From: JAMBLL01 sp964387145
GTDB taxonomy: Bacteria; Actinomycetota; Acidimicrobiia; Spongiisociales; UBA5794
Direction of reading: 5' to 3'
Length of the DNA stretch: 16,035 nt
Assembly: GCA_964387145.1 (NCBI GenBank)
Contig: CAYLVM010000051.1
Location: 1 to 16,035 of the forward strand
The position numbers and the translations under genes are program-made. The notes under the pieces are model-generated. The model did no database searches, was not told the origin of the DNA, and was given only the letters and a program-made list of their open reading frames with translations. Position 1 is the first letter of the stretch; each line of letters opens with the position of its first letter. This document shows positions 6,007-14,262 of this stretch, in pieces.

Positions 6007-6362
6007 CAGAAGAACATCCTGACCGACGCTACCGCCATCACCAAGGTGAATACGCCCGCAAGGACGTGCTCGGGGATCTTGTTCATGTAGTGGGCCCCCG
6101 CCCATGCTCCCGTCGCTGCCCCGATGAACACGATCAGCGCAGTGCCCCAGTCGACTGAGCCGTTGGCCCCGAACGCGACCAGCCCGGCAGCAGCAGTCAG
6201 GACGATGGTCGCAACAGAGGTAGCCGCAGCCGAGTACTGGTCGAGCCCGAGGAGGAGCACCAGTCCCGGAACGACGATCACGCCACCACCGATCCCGAGG
6301 AGACCCGACAGGAAGCCCGCCACGATCCCCACCGCGGCAGCCTTCGGCCAGGAGAATTCCAT
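6006..6362 (-). CDS. Half-size TauE/SafE-family transporter, first subunit
   Basis: This 118-residue membrane protein is the other half of the TauE/SafE-type transporter. The motif GIGGGVIVVPGL comes after the first helix, followed by LDQYSAAATSVATIVLTAAAG and a G-S-V-D-W turn, the same order as in its neighbour, so the two are clear internal-repeat homologues kept as separate genes. About four helices are predicted. The start at 6362 (MEFSWPK) is chosen because a -10 box, TATCGT at 6375-6370, lies 7 nt upstream on the same strand, indicating a leaderless transcript; the frame extends further upstream but runs under the divergent lipoprotein promoter. Substrate is unknown; the nearby sulfur-amino-acid enzyme is not close enough to argue from. 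Confidence 0.85.
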   Translation of the reverse strand: MEFSWPKAAAVGIVAGFLSGLLGIGGGVIVVPGLVLLLGLDQYSAAATSVATIVLTAAAGLVAFGANGSVDWGTALIVFIGAATGAWAGAHYMNKIPEHVLAGVFTLVMAVASVRMFF

Positions 6363-6375
6363 GGCGCGTACGATA
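6363..6375 (-). promoter_or_regulatory. -10 box for leaderless TauE/SafE operon
   Basis: On the minus strand TATCGT (6375-6370) is followed by 7 nt and the ATG at 6362. No ribosome binding site is present. No clear -35 element is seen. Confidence 0.5.
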
Positions 6376-6440
6376 GGTCGGCGGTCGCTCGTATGGCCAG
6401 AGAAGGGCACCAGCGCAGGCCGGTTACGGGTCCCGGAAGG

Positions 6441-6454
6441 TACTCTCCCCTCCA
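6441..6454 (+). promoter_or_regulatory. -10 box for leaderless lipoprotein gene
   Basis: TACTCT at 6441-6446 lies 8 nt before the ATG at 6455, with pyrimidine-rich sequence in between. GGAAGG at 6435-6440 sits upstream of this box, about 14 nt from the ATG, which is far for a ribosome binding site, so a leaderless or near-leaderless start is favoured. Confidence 0.45.
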
Positions 6455-7135
6455 ATGATTCGCATTCTCGCACTCACCGTTGTCCTATCCGTGTTCGTCG
6501 CTGCATGTTCCTCCTCGGAAGCAGCCCCCACCGGTCACGACACACCCGAACGCGCCGTCGTCGCGTGGTTCGAGGCGATCGACAATGGAGACGTGGCATC
6601 GGCCTCCAAGTCGATTCTTCCGGACTCGCTTGCCCTGATACTTGGAATCGAGAACTCACTATCTGCCGACACAACTGCGCTGTACCTCGTCGAAGGTGTG
6701 CCCTTCGAGTTGCAGACGGGGTACTGGCGCTCGTTCGCCGAAGGCTTCAGCGACTTCGCGTCGCGGCCTGTGTCGACACTCACCGTCGGTCAAGCAACAC
6801 AGTTCACGTCCGAAGGCGTCGAGTTCGCGAGTGTTCCGATATCGAGTGGTCCAACGACCGAGTCCGTCTTGATCACCCGGATGCTCGACGATGGTTCGTG
6901 GGTCGTCGACATGGTCGCCTCGCTCGGTGACGGATTCGCGAACCTGCTGCTTCGCACGTTCGAGAACCTCCCCGAGGGGGAGAACGCCGATATCGTGCGC
7001 GCCGCCTACGCAGAGACCGTGGTTCCGAGCCTCTGGGCCGCGATGGCGGATGGATCGTTCGGTGAGGACTTCGCGCGAAGCGCTCTCGCAGTGATCGACG
7101 TCGTGGAACGTGGAAGCGTTCCGTCCGATGGCTGA
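6455..7135 (+). CDS. Putative lipoprotein of unknown function
   Basis: This 226-residue protein has a type II signal peptide: hydrophobic MIRILALTVVLSVFVAAC with the lipobox V-A-A-C and lipidation expected at Cys18, then a serine/alanine linker. The exported part begins PERAVVAWFEAIDNGDVASASK, a helix pattern common at the start of small NTF2-like domains in actinobacterial lipoproteins; the rest has no motif I recognise. It is divergent from the TauE/SafE operon and converges on the F420-type oxidoreductase, with only 3 nt between stop codons. No partner can be named. Confidence 0.8.
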   Translation: MIRILALTVVLSVFVAACSSSEAAPTGHDTPERAVVAWFEAIDNGDVASASKSILPDSLALILGIENSLSADTTALYLVEGVPFELQTGYWRSFAEGFSDFASRPVSTLTVGQATQFTSEGVEFASVPISSGPTTESVLITRMLDDGSWVVDMVASLGDGFANLLLRTFENLPEGENADIVRAAYAETVVPSLWAAMADGSFGEDFARSALAVIDVVERGSVPSDG

Positions 7136-7138
7136 TCG

Positions 7139-8125
7139 CTATCCGAGTTCACGGAGCCGGGGGAGTACCTCGGAACCGATCATCGCGATCGTCGCTTCCT
7201 GATCGCATGAGGTGGTCTGGATGGTCACGACATCGGCGTGCACATCGGTGATCAACGGCGTGTAGACATCGAGATAGTCATCGGGACCGTCGACGATGCT
7301 GTACATGGAGAGGATCTCGTCTCGCGACATCTGATCGGCGCGGATGCGCAGTTCCATCGGATCGACCGCCTCGAGACGTCCGGGTGCCCGCAGCCCTCGC
7401 CAGGCGCCGAGCGCTTTCCAGGCATCGTCGACGTTCGATGCACGGACACTCCAGCGGGATGCGAGGATCATCGGTGGGGTTCGTCCCGCCTCTCGAGCAG
7501 CCCGACGGGCCGGGTCGATCACTTTCTCGAACGTGTTCGCAGGGTCCTTGACGCTCGTGATCACACCCTCTGCCTTGCGACCGGCGAGAGCGGCAGATTT
7601 GGGGCCGAGCGCAGCCATGTATATCGGCAGGACATGGATCGGCGGGCTGTACAGCTTCGCCCGGTCGGTCGAGTACCACTCCCCATCGAAAGTGAGCTTC
7701 TCCCCATCGAGAAGACGACGCATGATCTCGAGCGCCTCACTCATCCGTGATGCCCGTTCGGCGTACTTCGGGAAGTCGTAGCCGAGTGGACCCTCATTGA
7801 GATTCTCGCCTGTCCCAACACCGAGAGAGAACCGGCCTCCGCTGATCCGATCGAGCGTCGCTGCTGCTTGAGCGACGACGGCAGGGTGGTAGCGCCAGAG
7901 GGGCGTCGTGACCCACGTCGAGAACCCGATCGTCGTCGTCGCCTGTGCCATCGCAGCGATCGTCGAGAAGGCGAACCCTGATGCACCGAGGTCGTCCACC
8001 CACGGATGGAAGTGTTCCGAGACCATGACCATGTCGAAGCCCGCCTCTTCAGCGAGCACGGCGTGACGGACGAGCACCTCAGGTTGGAACTGTTCATGGC
8101 CACAGAAGTATGCGAAACGTGTCAT
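7139..8125 (-). CDS. F420-dependent LLM-class oxidoreductase, FGD-like
   Basis: This 328-residue protein is a luciferase-like (LLM) TIM-barrel flavin/F420 oxidoreductase closest in pattern to F420-dependent glucose-6-phosphate dehydrogenase. The N-terminal GHEQFQPEVLVRHAVLAEEAGFD, SEHFHPW (36-42), RYHPAVVAQAAATLD (78-92) and LGVGTGENLNE (101-111) line up with FGD motifs. His38, Trp42 and Glu107 match residues at the F420/substrate site of FGD1, while the aspartate before the histidine is glutamate here. F420 as cofactor is likely; glucose 6-phosphate as substrate is not certain. The ATG at 8125 has AGAAGGAAG about 4 nt upstream. It lies downstream of katA on the same strand but is separated from it by a strong hairpin, so it is probably its own transcription unit. 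Confidence 0.88.
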   Translation of the reverse strand: MTRFAYFCGHEQFQPEVLVRHAVLAEEAGFDMVMVSEHFHPWVDDLGASGFAFSTIAAMAQATTTIGFSTWVTTPLWRYHPAVVAQAAATLDRISGGRFSLGVGTGENLNEGPLGYDFPKYAERASRMSEALEIMRRLLDGEKLTFDGEWYSTDRAKLYSPPIHVLPIYMAALGPKSAALAGRKAEGVITSVKDPANTFEKVIDPARRAAREAGRTPPMILASRWSVRASNVDDAWKALGAWRGLRAPGRLEAVDPMELRIRADQMSRDEILSMYSIVDGPDDYLDVYTPLITDVHADVVTIQTTSCDQEATIAMIGSEVLPRLRELG

Positions 8126-8153
8126 GACTTCCTTCTGGTTGGGTGGCGTTGCA

Positions 8154-8188
8154 CGTACGGCGCCCGGGAGTGCCCCGGACGCCGTACG
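8154..8188 (-). terminator. Strong hairpin terminator after katA
   Basis: CGTACGGCG (8154-8162) pairs with CGCCGTACG (8180-8188), and inside it CCGGG (8164-8168) pairs with CCCGG (8174-8178), with one mismatch between stems and a 5-nt loop. It lies 8 nt beyond the katA stop. No T-tract follows, as is common for actinobacterial terminators, so the call rests on the stem. Confidence 0.65.
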
Positions 8189-8196
8189 CAGACGAC

Positions 8197-9648
8197 TCAG
8201 GAACGCAGCATGTCGATCGCTGAACGCAACCTGCTTCCGTACTCGGGGTCAGCGTTGGTGAAGTGGGCCAGAGACCTCTCGATGATCTCGTCCTTGGAAA
8301 CCTGTGAGAGGTTTCCGGCGATCGATTCGATCAGGCGTTGTTTCTCGGCGTCGTCCATCAGGCGGTACAGGGCACCCGCCTGCTCGAAGTCGTCCGATTC
8401 GTGGCTGTCCCAGTCGTAGCTCCCGGTCACTCCGTCGACCTCGATGCCCGCATAGAGCGACTCACCCGACTCGGTCGGCCCACCGAAGCTGTTGGGTTCG
8501 TAGTTCTTGTCGCTCCCACCGTTGTCGTCGAAACGCATCATCCCGTCCCGGCCGTAGTTGTCGGTCGTGGTCGCATGCGGAGCGTTCACGGGCAGTTGCG
8601 TGTGGTTGATGCCGAGCCGGTAGCGGTGCGCATCACCGTAGGCGAAGAGCCTGCCTTGCAGCATCTTGTCCGGGGAGGGGCCGATACCGGGAACGAAGTG
8701 AGCAGGGTCGAATCCGGCTTGCTCGACTTCAGCGAAGTAGTTCTCCGGGTTGCGGTTCAAGACGAGCTTCCCGACCTCGATCAACGGGTAGTCGGCGTGC
8801 GGCCACACCTTGGTGACATCGAACGGGTTGATCTTGTACGAGCGCGCCTCTGCGACCGGCATGATCTGCACGTTGAGTGTCCATGACGGGAAGTCTCCAC
8901 CGTCGATCGCCGTCATGAGGTCCGTGGTGTGCGACTCGGGGTTCTCACCCGAGAGCGTCGCTGCCTCGCCGTTCGTGAGGGATTCGACACCTTGATCCGT
9001 CTTGAAGTGGTACTTGACCCACACCGCCTCACCTTCGGCGTTCACCCACTGGAAGGTATGTGAGCCGTAGCCGTTCATGTGACGGTACGTGGATGGGATC
9101 CCGCGGTCACCGAAGAGCCAGGTGAACATGTGAGTCGTTTCTGGGGACAGGCTGAAGAAGTCCCAGACGTTGTCCGCCTCCTGCTTGTTGGTGTGCGGGT
9201 CCGGCTTCTGGGAGTGGATGAAATCCGGGAACTTCAGCGGATCGTGGATGAAGAAGATCGGCGTGTTGTTTCCCGTGAGGTCGTAGTTGCCGTCCTCCGT
9301 GTAGAACTTGATCGCGAACCCTCTGGGGTCGCGAACGGCCTCCGGGGCACCCCGGCCGCCTGCGACGGTCGAGAACCGGACGAGCACATCGGTCCTCTTT
9401 CCGACATCGGACAGGAAACGGGCCCTTGTCCACTTGCTCACGTCGTGGGTGACCTCGAAGTAACCGAACGCGCCGGATCCGCGGGCGTGAACGATTCGCT
9501 CCGGGATGCGTTCCCGATTGAATCGGGCGAGTTTCTCGATCAGGTGATGGTCCTGAATCAGGACGGGACCCTGTTGTCCTGCAGTCTGCGAGTTCTGATT
9601 GTCAGCGACGGGTGCGCCGGATTCTGTCGTGAGACGTCGAGAGGCCAT
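8197..9648 (-). CDS. katA: Monofunctional heme catalase
   Basis: This 483-residue protein is a small-subunit (clade 3 type) heme catalase that converts hydrogen peroxide to water and oxygen in the cytoplasm. The catalytic His54 lies in RIPERIVHARGSGAFG (47-62), the catalytic Asn127 in NYDLTGNNTPIFFIHDP (121-137), and the heme-ligating Tyr337 in RLFAYGDAHRYRLG (333-346). The length is normal for the clade and all key residues are present. The ATG at 9648 has an excellent ribosome binding site, AAGGAGAT. The upstream region shows no clear OxyR or Fur site by eye. A decayed aquaporin gene lies divergently just upstream; some aquaporins pass hydrogen peroxide, so the pair may once have worked together. 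Confidence 0.97.
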   Translation of the reverse strand: MASRRLTTESGAPVADNQNSQTAGQQGPVLIQDHHLIEKLARFNRERIPERIVHARGSGAFGYFEVTHDVSKWTRARFLSDVGKRTDVLVRFSTVAGGRGAPEAVRDPRGFAIKFYTEDGNYDLTGNNTPIFFIHDPLKFPDFIHSQKPDPHTNKQEADNVWDFFSLSPETTHMFTWLFGDRGIPSTYRHMNGYGSHTFQWVNAEGEAVWVKYHFKTDQGVESLTNGEAATLSGENPESHTTDLMTAIDGGDFPSWTLNVQIMPVAEARSYKINPFDVTKVWPHADYPLIEVGKLVLNRNPENYFAEVEQAGFDPAHFVPGIGPSPDKMLQGRLFAYGDAHRYRLGINHTQLPVNAPHATTTDNYGRDGMMRFDDNGGSDKNYEPNSFGGPTESGESLYAGIEVDGVTGSYDWDSHESDDFEQAGALYRLMDDAEKQRLIESIAGNLSQVSKDEIIERSLAHFTNADPEYGSRLRSAIDMLRS

Positions 9649-9865
9649 GTGGATCTCCTTATGTGCTTCGGACTTCAGCCCAGGGGGCTCGTTCCCGTGA
9701 ATCTCCTGCCAGTTAGGTGCCGCCTTCGCACCGTTCCAACCTCGTGTACCAACCGTCGGGCCGGTCGTCGCTGAACGCTCCGCCGGGGGCCGGCGCTACC
9801 AATCCTAGACATCTCGTTGGTACGTTCGGTCGGTCGATCGGCCTCATACAGAGCGGTGTGACGGC

Positions 9866-10254
9866 AAGGTCTCCGGTGGGCACTTCAATCCGGCGGTGAG
9901 CCTTGCGATGCTCATCGATCGCAGGCTCGATGCGAGTTCGTTCATCATGTACGTCATCGCCCAGGTCACAGGGGCCGTTCTGGCGTCTCTTGTGCTGTTG
10001 AGCGCTTTCTCCAAGGCCTTCGTTGCCTCCACACGGCCACCATCCCGAACGCCATCCTTGGCGTCTCAGACATGGATGCCTTCCTCCTCGAGTTGATGGG
10101 CACTTCGGTCAACCCGGCACGGACACTCGGTCCTGCGCTCGTTGGGGGCGAGTCGACGTCGCTGTGGGTGTACATGGTTGCTCCCATGGTTGGATCCTTC
10201 ATCGGCTGGGCCGTCTACAAGCTCGTGACGTCTGGCGAGGGTGGGGAGAGCTGA
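9866..10254 (+). pseudogene. Decayed aquaporin (MIP family) gene
   Basis: Two fragments of an aquaporin Z-like channel are recognisable in different frames. The first (from about 9866) gives KVSGGHFNPAVSLAML, with the first NPA loop, then a helix YVIAQVTGAVLASLVLL ending near 10021. The frame then shifts by one near 10025-10036, and the second frame reads HTATIPNAILGVSDMDAFLLEL before jumping straight to GTSVNPARTLGPAL (second NPA loop) and the last helix, stopping at 10254. Thus the N-terminal helices are missing, there is a frameshift, and about two helices between AFLLE and the second NPA are deleted. The remnant is about 390 nt where an intact gene needs about 700. No start codon with a ribosome binding site is visible. 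The stretch 9649-9865 holds only the katA ribosome binding site and nothing else recognised. Confidence 0.85.
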
Positions 10255-10278
10255 GACGGACCACGATCCTTCAAACGC

Positions 10279-10311
10279 GTTGATGGGGCCACCGGTGGTG
10301 GCCCCATCAAC
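10279..10311 (-). terminator. rnpB terminator hairpin
   Basis: A perfect 15-bp stem (GTTGATGGGGCCACC at 10279-10293 and its complement at 10297-10311) with a 3-nt loop lies 6 nt beyond the 3' end of the RNase P RNA. On the minus strand it is followed by a short GCGTTTG rather than a long T-run. It could also stop any transcript of the aquaporin remnant on the plus strand. Confidence 0.8.
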
Positions 10312-10317
10312 ACGAGT

Positions 10318-10658
<341 letters not shown>

Positions 10659-10670
10659 GCTACAACGGTA
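10659..10670 (-). promoter_or_regulatory. -10 box of rnpB
   Basis: On the minus strand TACCGT (10670-10665) is followed by 6 nt and then the first base of helix P1 at 10658, the expected distance to a transcription start. No convincing -35 hexamer is seen. Confidence 0.45.
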
Positions 10671-10799
10671 GCGCCGAATCCCAGGTGCTGCACGGGCGAT
10701 TGTTCGGGTTCGCCTGCAGGTCGGGTTCCGCTGGGGTGGGAACCGAATCGTCGGTGGCCAGCGTCTCAGTGGCATCAAGCCAGGAAAGAGGCAAGCTCG

Positions 10800-11078
10800 A
10801 TGGAAACGATGAATGACAGAACCCGGTTCGGTGCGCTCGAGGTTCCCGTTCTCGAGGAGCGTCCGTGGGCAGTGTTCGCGGCGTGTACCGATACCCCCGA
10901 TGTCTCCTTCTTCCCCCAGTCCAAGGCAGAGGAGCGAGCGGCGATCGCGATCTGTGCCATCTGCCCCGTCCGAGAGGATTGTCTCGACCACGCGATCGTG
11001 ACGAAGGAGCGGTTCGGCGTGTGGGGCGGGTTGAACGGCAAGGAACGCCGGAGGGTCTCGAGGATCGGCCGGCGTTGA
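10800..11078 (+). CDS. WhiB-like iron-sulfur transcriptional regulator
   Basis: This 92-residue protein is a WhiB-family regulator, a group restricted to Actinobacteria and their phages that binds a redox- or NO-sensitive [4Fe-4S] cluster and usually contacts the principal sigma factor. The four cluster cysteines are Cys29 (AACTD), Cys52 and Cys55 (ICAICP) and Cys61 (EDCLDHA), in the standard C-x2-C-x5-C arrangement. The GVWGG turn is at 73-77, followed by the basic DNA-binding tail KERRRVSRIGRR. The ATG at 10800 has AGGAAAGAGG at 10782-10791; a second ATG at 10809 is less well placed. Which WhiB class it belongs to cannot be decided by eye. It ends 1 nt from the stop of the convergent ABC permease gene. 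Confidence 0.95.
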   Translation: METMNDRTRFGALEVPVLEERPWAVFAACTDTPDVSFFPQSKAEERAAIAICAICPVREDCLDHAIVTKERFGVWGGLNGKERRRVSRIGRR

Positions 11079-11079
11079 T

Positions 11080-13458
11080 CTAGGCGGCGCGCTCACGGAT
11101 CACACGTCCGATGTCGAGACGTTTCACCGACCGGATGCCGGGTATCAATGACACGAATGCGACGACGAACATCGAGAGGCTCGCCGCAACGATGGTGAGC
11201 GGGTTGACCGAGAGCGAAAAGGTGAACGCGTCGTTGTTGAAGGACTCGATGAACTTCGCCGATACCCACGTCCCGAGGGCGATACCTGGAACGATCCCGA
11301 TCGCGGTCAAGAGGAAGTTCTCACCTGCAACCATCCATGCGATCGTGCGGTTCGACATGCCACTCGCCTTGAGCGCGGCGAACTCGCTGGATCGTTCCGA
11401 GACGTTCATCGATACGGTGTTGAACATGAGTGAGTACGCGATGACTGCACCGAAGGCAAGCATGAAGCCTCCGAACAGGTAGAAGAGAGCCAGGAACTCC
11501 TGAAGCAGGTCGTACAGGCTCCTGGCATCCTGGACGTTCAGCACCCCTGGTACCCCTTCGATCGCTGCGATCGTGGTCTCACGGCTGATCGAGGGCTCGA
11601 ACGTGGTCATCGCCGTCGTGACGTACGGCTCGGCCATGAGCGATTCGGGATCTGTGAGGCCTGCGGCCCGGAGTGCGCCCTCGAGGACGTCGTAGCGGAT
11701 GTAGAGAGGGATGCCAAGTGGCTCGTCGACGAACTCGACGAGTTCGAGCGTGATCGATGTGTCGAGTGTCGGGATGTTGATACGAACCTGATCGCCGGGC
11801 GCGACGCCCAGCTTGTCGGCGAGTCCCGCCCCTGCAAGGAACCCTGAGGCGGGGAGTTCCCCCGAAGGGTTTGTCCACGTGTGCATGACGGTCGTCGCCT
11901 CGAACGCCTGGAGGGAGGTACCGAACGTCACTCCGTCTGTGGTGATGGAGGCCCCGAGGTTCGACACCTTTTCAGCCCGCGTGACACCGACGACGGCGGT
12001 GATGTCGGTGAGAAGCGCTGCATCTATAGGTCTCGACGCGATGACGTTGGCATCCTGGACCGAGATCACGTTGAACCACCGGTTCACCACGTTGATCATC
12101 GAGTCGATCATCAGTCCCGACGCCAGGATGAGGATCAACGCGAGTACCACCCCGAGTATCGTCGAGAAGCTTCGGCGTTTCGCTCGGCCGATGCCGCGCA
12201 GTGTCATTCTGGTGCGCACAGGGAGCGACGAAAGTGGAGGGATCAGCTTTTCGATCAGGCTCCTGCCTCCCGATAGGAGCGGCGACTCGCCTCGCATCGC
12301 TTCGGCGGGAGCGATGCGAGATGCACCGCGTGCAGGCAACGTGGCAGACAGCGTTCCGGCGACCACCCCGAACAGCACTCCAACGACGATGGTGAGCGGT
12401 CGGAAACTCACGATCGTGTCTGGGATGCTGAGGGCGCTCGTGTACGCAGATGTCATCAGTGCCCCTGCGACTGAACCGAGGAGAACACCGACGACGGCAG
12501 AGACGGTCCCGATCCACAGGCCGAAACTGAGATAGTGGCGCAGGAGATCTGCAGCAGATACCCCCGATGCTCGCAGCGTCCCGATGACGGCGCGCTGCGA
12601 GAACACGGTGCGAGTGAGCAGCACATACATCGCCATGCCTGCAGCCGTCAGGAACAGGAGCGGGAAGGCGATGGACATCTGCTCGAAGCCGCTGACATCG
12701 AGTTGGAGAGCCGAGTTCGACGGCTGGTCCGCCTGGGTGAGGATGCTCGTAGCCCCCGAGTCGGTGGCAGCCGAGCGAACGGCGGCGTCGACGGATTCGA
12801 CGTCGACGCCGCCGGCGTAGAGAACGAGGGTCTCGGTGACCGCAACCGACGGGGGGATGCTTGCGAGGAGTGCATCGTCGACGAAGAAGACACCGAACTG
12901 TTTGGGGTCGACGAAGATCTCTTGCGTGCTCGCTGCAGGCCACAGGTACTCGGGGGAGGCAGCTGTGCCCACGACGGTGACGTCGATTCCGGGTCCGGCC
13001 ACGATCTGCAACGTGCTGCCGGGAGAGAGCTTGAAGGTGTTGGCGACGTGGGTTTCGGCGACCGCTTCCGGACCGGTACCCGCCGTGAGATACCGGCCGC
13101 TTTCGATGTCGATCTTGTTGATCTTCGGCTGATCGGGGACGGGCATGCCGATCAGGCGCCCACGAAGGGTCGTAGTGCCGATGGTGATCGGAACCTCGGC
13201 GGTGTGGCGCACGGTCACTGCTTCGACCCCTTCGATCCCAGCAACGGCGTCGACCAGTCCGGTGGATCCACCGGTGATCGTCATGTCTGCGAACGTGAGC
13301 CGCTGGTACGTGTGCTCGTAGCTCACGGTGAGGTTTCGGTACGAGTCATAGGTTGCTGTGAACATCATCACGCCGATCGCGACGGTCACCCCGACTGCGA
13401 GGAACTGCCACTTCTGGCGTCTGATGTCCCGCCGTCGCTTGCGCGAGAGATAGCTCAC
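11080..13458 (-). CDS. FtsX-like ABC transporter permease with two FtsX domains
   Basis: This 792-residue integral membrane protein is a double FtsX-domain permease of the MacB/LolC superfamily. One helix near 19-35 is followed by an extracytoplasmic domain (about 45-255), then three helices (about 262-282, 312-337 and 355-375) with the coupling segment QRAVIGTLRASGVSAADLL between them. The module repeats: a helix at about 430-452, a second extracytoplasmic domain, and three C-terminal helices with the matching segment RSSEFAALKASGMSNRTI. Such transporters usually move lipids, peptides or lipoproteins, or transmit force to periplasmic partners, rather than import nutrients. The GTG start at 13458 overlaps the stop of the ATPase gene by 4 nt (GTGA), so the two are co-translated. 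Substrate unknown. Confidence 0.92.
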   Translation of the reverse strand: MSYLSRKRRRDIRRQKWQFLAVGVTVAIGVMMFTATYDSYRNLTVSYEHTYQRLTFADMTITGGSTGLVDAVAGIEGVEAVTVRHTAEVPITIGTTTLRGRLIGMPVPDQPKINKIDIESGRYLTAGTGPEAVAETHVANTFKLSPGSTLQIVAGPGIDVTVVGTAASPEYLWPAASTQEIFVDPKQFGVFFVDDALLASIPPSVAVTETLVLYAGGVDVESVDAAVRSAATDSGATSILTQADQPSNSALQLDVSGFEQMSIAFPLLFLTAAGMAMYVLLTRTVFSQRAVIGTLRASGVSAADLLRHYLSFGLWIGTVSAVVGVLLGSVAGALMTSAYTSALSIPDTIVSFRPLTIVVGVLFGVVAGTLSATLPARGASRIAPAEAMRGESPLLSGGRSLIEKLIPPLSSLPVRTRMTLRGIGRAKRRSFSTILGVVLALILILASGLMIDSMINVVNRWFNVISVQDANVIASRPIDAALLTDITAVVGVTRAEKVSNLGASITTDGVTFGTSLQAFEATTVMHTWTNPSGELPASGFLAGAGLADKLGVAPGDQVRINIPTLDTSITLELVEFVDEPLGIPLYIRYDVLEGALRAAGLTDPESLMAEPYVTTAMTTFEPSISRETTIAAIEGVPGVLNVQDARSLYDLLQEFLALFYLFGGFMLAFGAVIAYSLMFNTVSMNVSERSSEFAALKASGMSNRTIAWMVAGENFLLTAIGIVPGIALGTWVSAKFIESFNNDAFTFSLSVNPLTIVAASLSMFVVAFVSLIPGIRSVKRLDIGRVIRERAA

Positions 13459-14168
13459 CAGTTCAGCTCCGCAGGTGGTACCGGATCGTCCACCAAAGTG
13501 TCGCCGACGATCCGACCGTCGCGAAGGTGCAGGATGCGATCGGCCATCTCGGAGATGGTTGAGTTGTGTGTCACGAGAAACACGGTTCTCTCTGTTCCCG
13601 CTGCTGTGGATCTGAGGAGGTCCAGGATGTGTCTACCCGTCTCGAGGTCGAGTGCCCCCGTCGGCTCGTCACAGAGCAGGAGAGGGGGGTCTTTGACGAT
13701 CCCGCGAGCGATCGCCACACGTTGTTGCTCGCCTCCCGACAGCTGGCCGGGGAAGTTGCCCGATCGGTCTTCGAGACCAACACGGGCGAGGATCGCCTCG
13801 GATCGCTCGTCGGGTTCTCCTCCTGTGATCTCAGCGATGAGCGCAACGTTCTCATGTGCGGTGAGGGTCGGGACGAGGTTGTAGAACTGGAATACGAACC
13901 CGACTGTCGACCTGCGGTACTCGGTTCGCGCCTTGTCCGTCATCCCTGCGATCTCAGCTCCGTTGACGGTCAGGCTTCCCGACGTGGGTGGTTCGAGGGC
14001 ACCGATCTGGTTGAGGAGTGTGGTCTTGCCTGATCCCGAAGGGCCGAGCAGGACGACGAACTCGCCGGCCTTGATCGTGAACGAGACGTCGTCGAGAGCC
14101 GTGGTCGCAGTAGCTCCCTCTCCATAGACCTTGGTCAGCCCTCGCGCCACTACGGCTGGATTCGCCAC
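13455..14168 (-). CDS. ABC transporter ATP-binding protein, LolD/MacB type
   Basis: This 237-residue ATPase pairs with the FtsX-like permease. It shows Walker A GPSGSGKTT (42-50), Q-loop Gln94 in FVFQFYNLVPTLTAHENV, signature LSGGEQQR (143-150), Walker B LLLCDEPTGALD (163-174) and switch His201. The sequence around the Q-loop and the NV...AEI segment is typical of the LolD/MacB class. The GTG at 14168 (protein MANPAVV) is preferred because GAGG lies about 5 nt upstream; an earlier GTG at 14231 would add 21 residues of unlikely character and would lie upstream of the apparent -10 box. The gene is divergent from trpD across an AT-rich, palindromic region. Confidence 0.93.
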   Translation of the reverse strand: MANPAVVARGLTKVYGEGATATTALDDVSFTIKAGEFVVLLGPSGSGKTTLLNQIGALEPPTSGSLTVNGAEIAGMTDKARTEYRRSTVGFVFQFYNLVPTLTAHENVALIAEITGGEPDERSEAILARVGLEDRSGNFPGQLSGGEQQRVAIARGIVKDPPLLLCDEPTGALDLETGRHILDLLRSTAAGTERTVFLVTHNSTISEMADRILHLRDGRIVGDTLVDDPVPPAELNW

Positions 14169-14204
14169 GTCGTCCTCACTTCGTCCGGGTCGTGTCTGCG
14201 CTCC

Positions 14205-14210
14205 ATCGTA
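14205..14210 (-). promoter_or_regulatory. -10 box of the ABC transporter operon
   Basis: On the minus strand TACGAT (14210-14205) would give a transcript starting about 30 nt before the GTG at 14168, leaving room for its ribosome binding site. No good -35 box is seen; the position where one would lie is occupied by the left arm of an inverted repeat, which may point to regulation by a repressor or activator. Confidence 0.4.
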
Positions 14211-14221
14211 CCAAAGTATCG

Positions 14222-14245
14222 ATATCTGCACAGATGTTCAGATAT
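14222..14245. promoter_or_regulatory. Possible operator: AT-rich inverted repeat
   Basis: ATATCTG (14222-14228) and CAGATAT (14239-14245) form a perfect 7-bp inverted repeat with a 10-nt spacer, in a conspicuously AT-rich patch of an otherwise GC-rich window. It lies directly upstream of the -10 box of the ABC operon and about 18 nt upstream of the -35 of trpD. Size and spacing suit a dimeric repressor such as a TetR- or PadR-type protein, but no regulator gene is adjacent. Confidence 0.45.
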
Positions 14246-14262
14246 ATGGAGTTCGGTGATCG

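Noticed and set aside
9649..9865. Search for an OxyR, Fur or -10/-35 site for katA
   Set aside because: A TAGGAT on the minus strand at 9807-9802 is the only candidate and it has no matching -35, so no promoter is called.
9717..9899. Open frame of 60 codons before the aquaporin remnant
   Set aside because: There is no ribosome binding site or recognisable domain. A few residues (VGTFGRSIGL) might be debris of the lost aquaporin N-terminus, but this is too weak to claim.
10724..10744. Inverted repeat GGTTCC-N9-GGAACC upstream of the whiB-like gene
   Set aside because: Only 6 bp per arm with no link to a promoter hexamer; it may be chance in GC-rich DNA.
12535..13884. Long open frame on the plus strand, 449 codons
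   Set aside because: It lies antisense to the ABC permease and ATPase, whose motifs are unambiguous; the translation is aspartate/arginine-rich without a fold.
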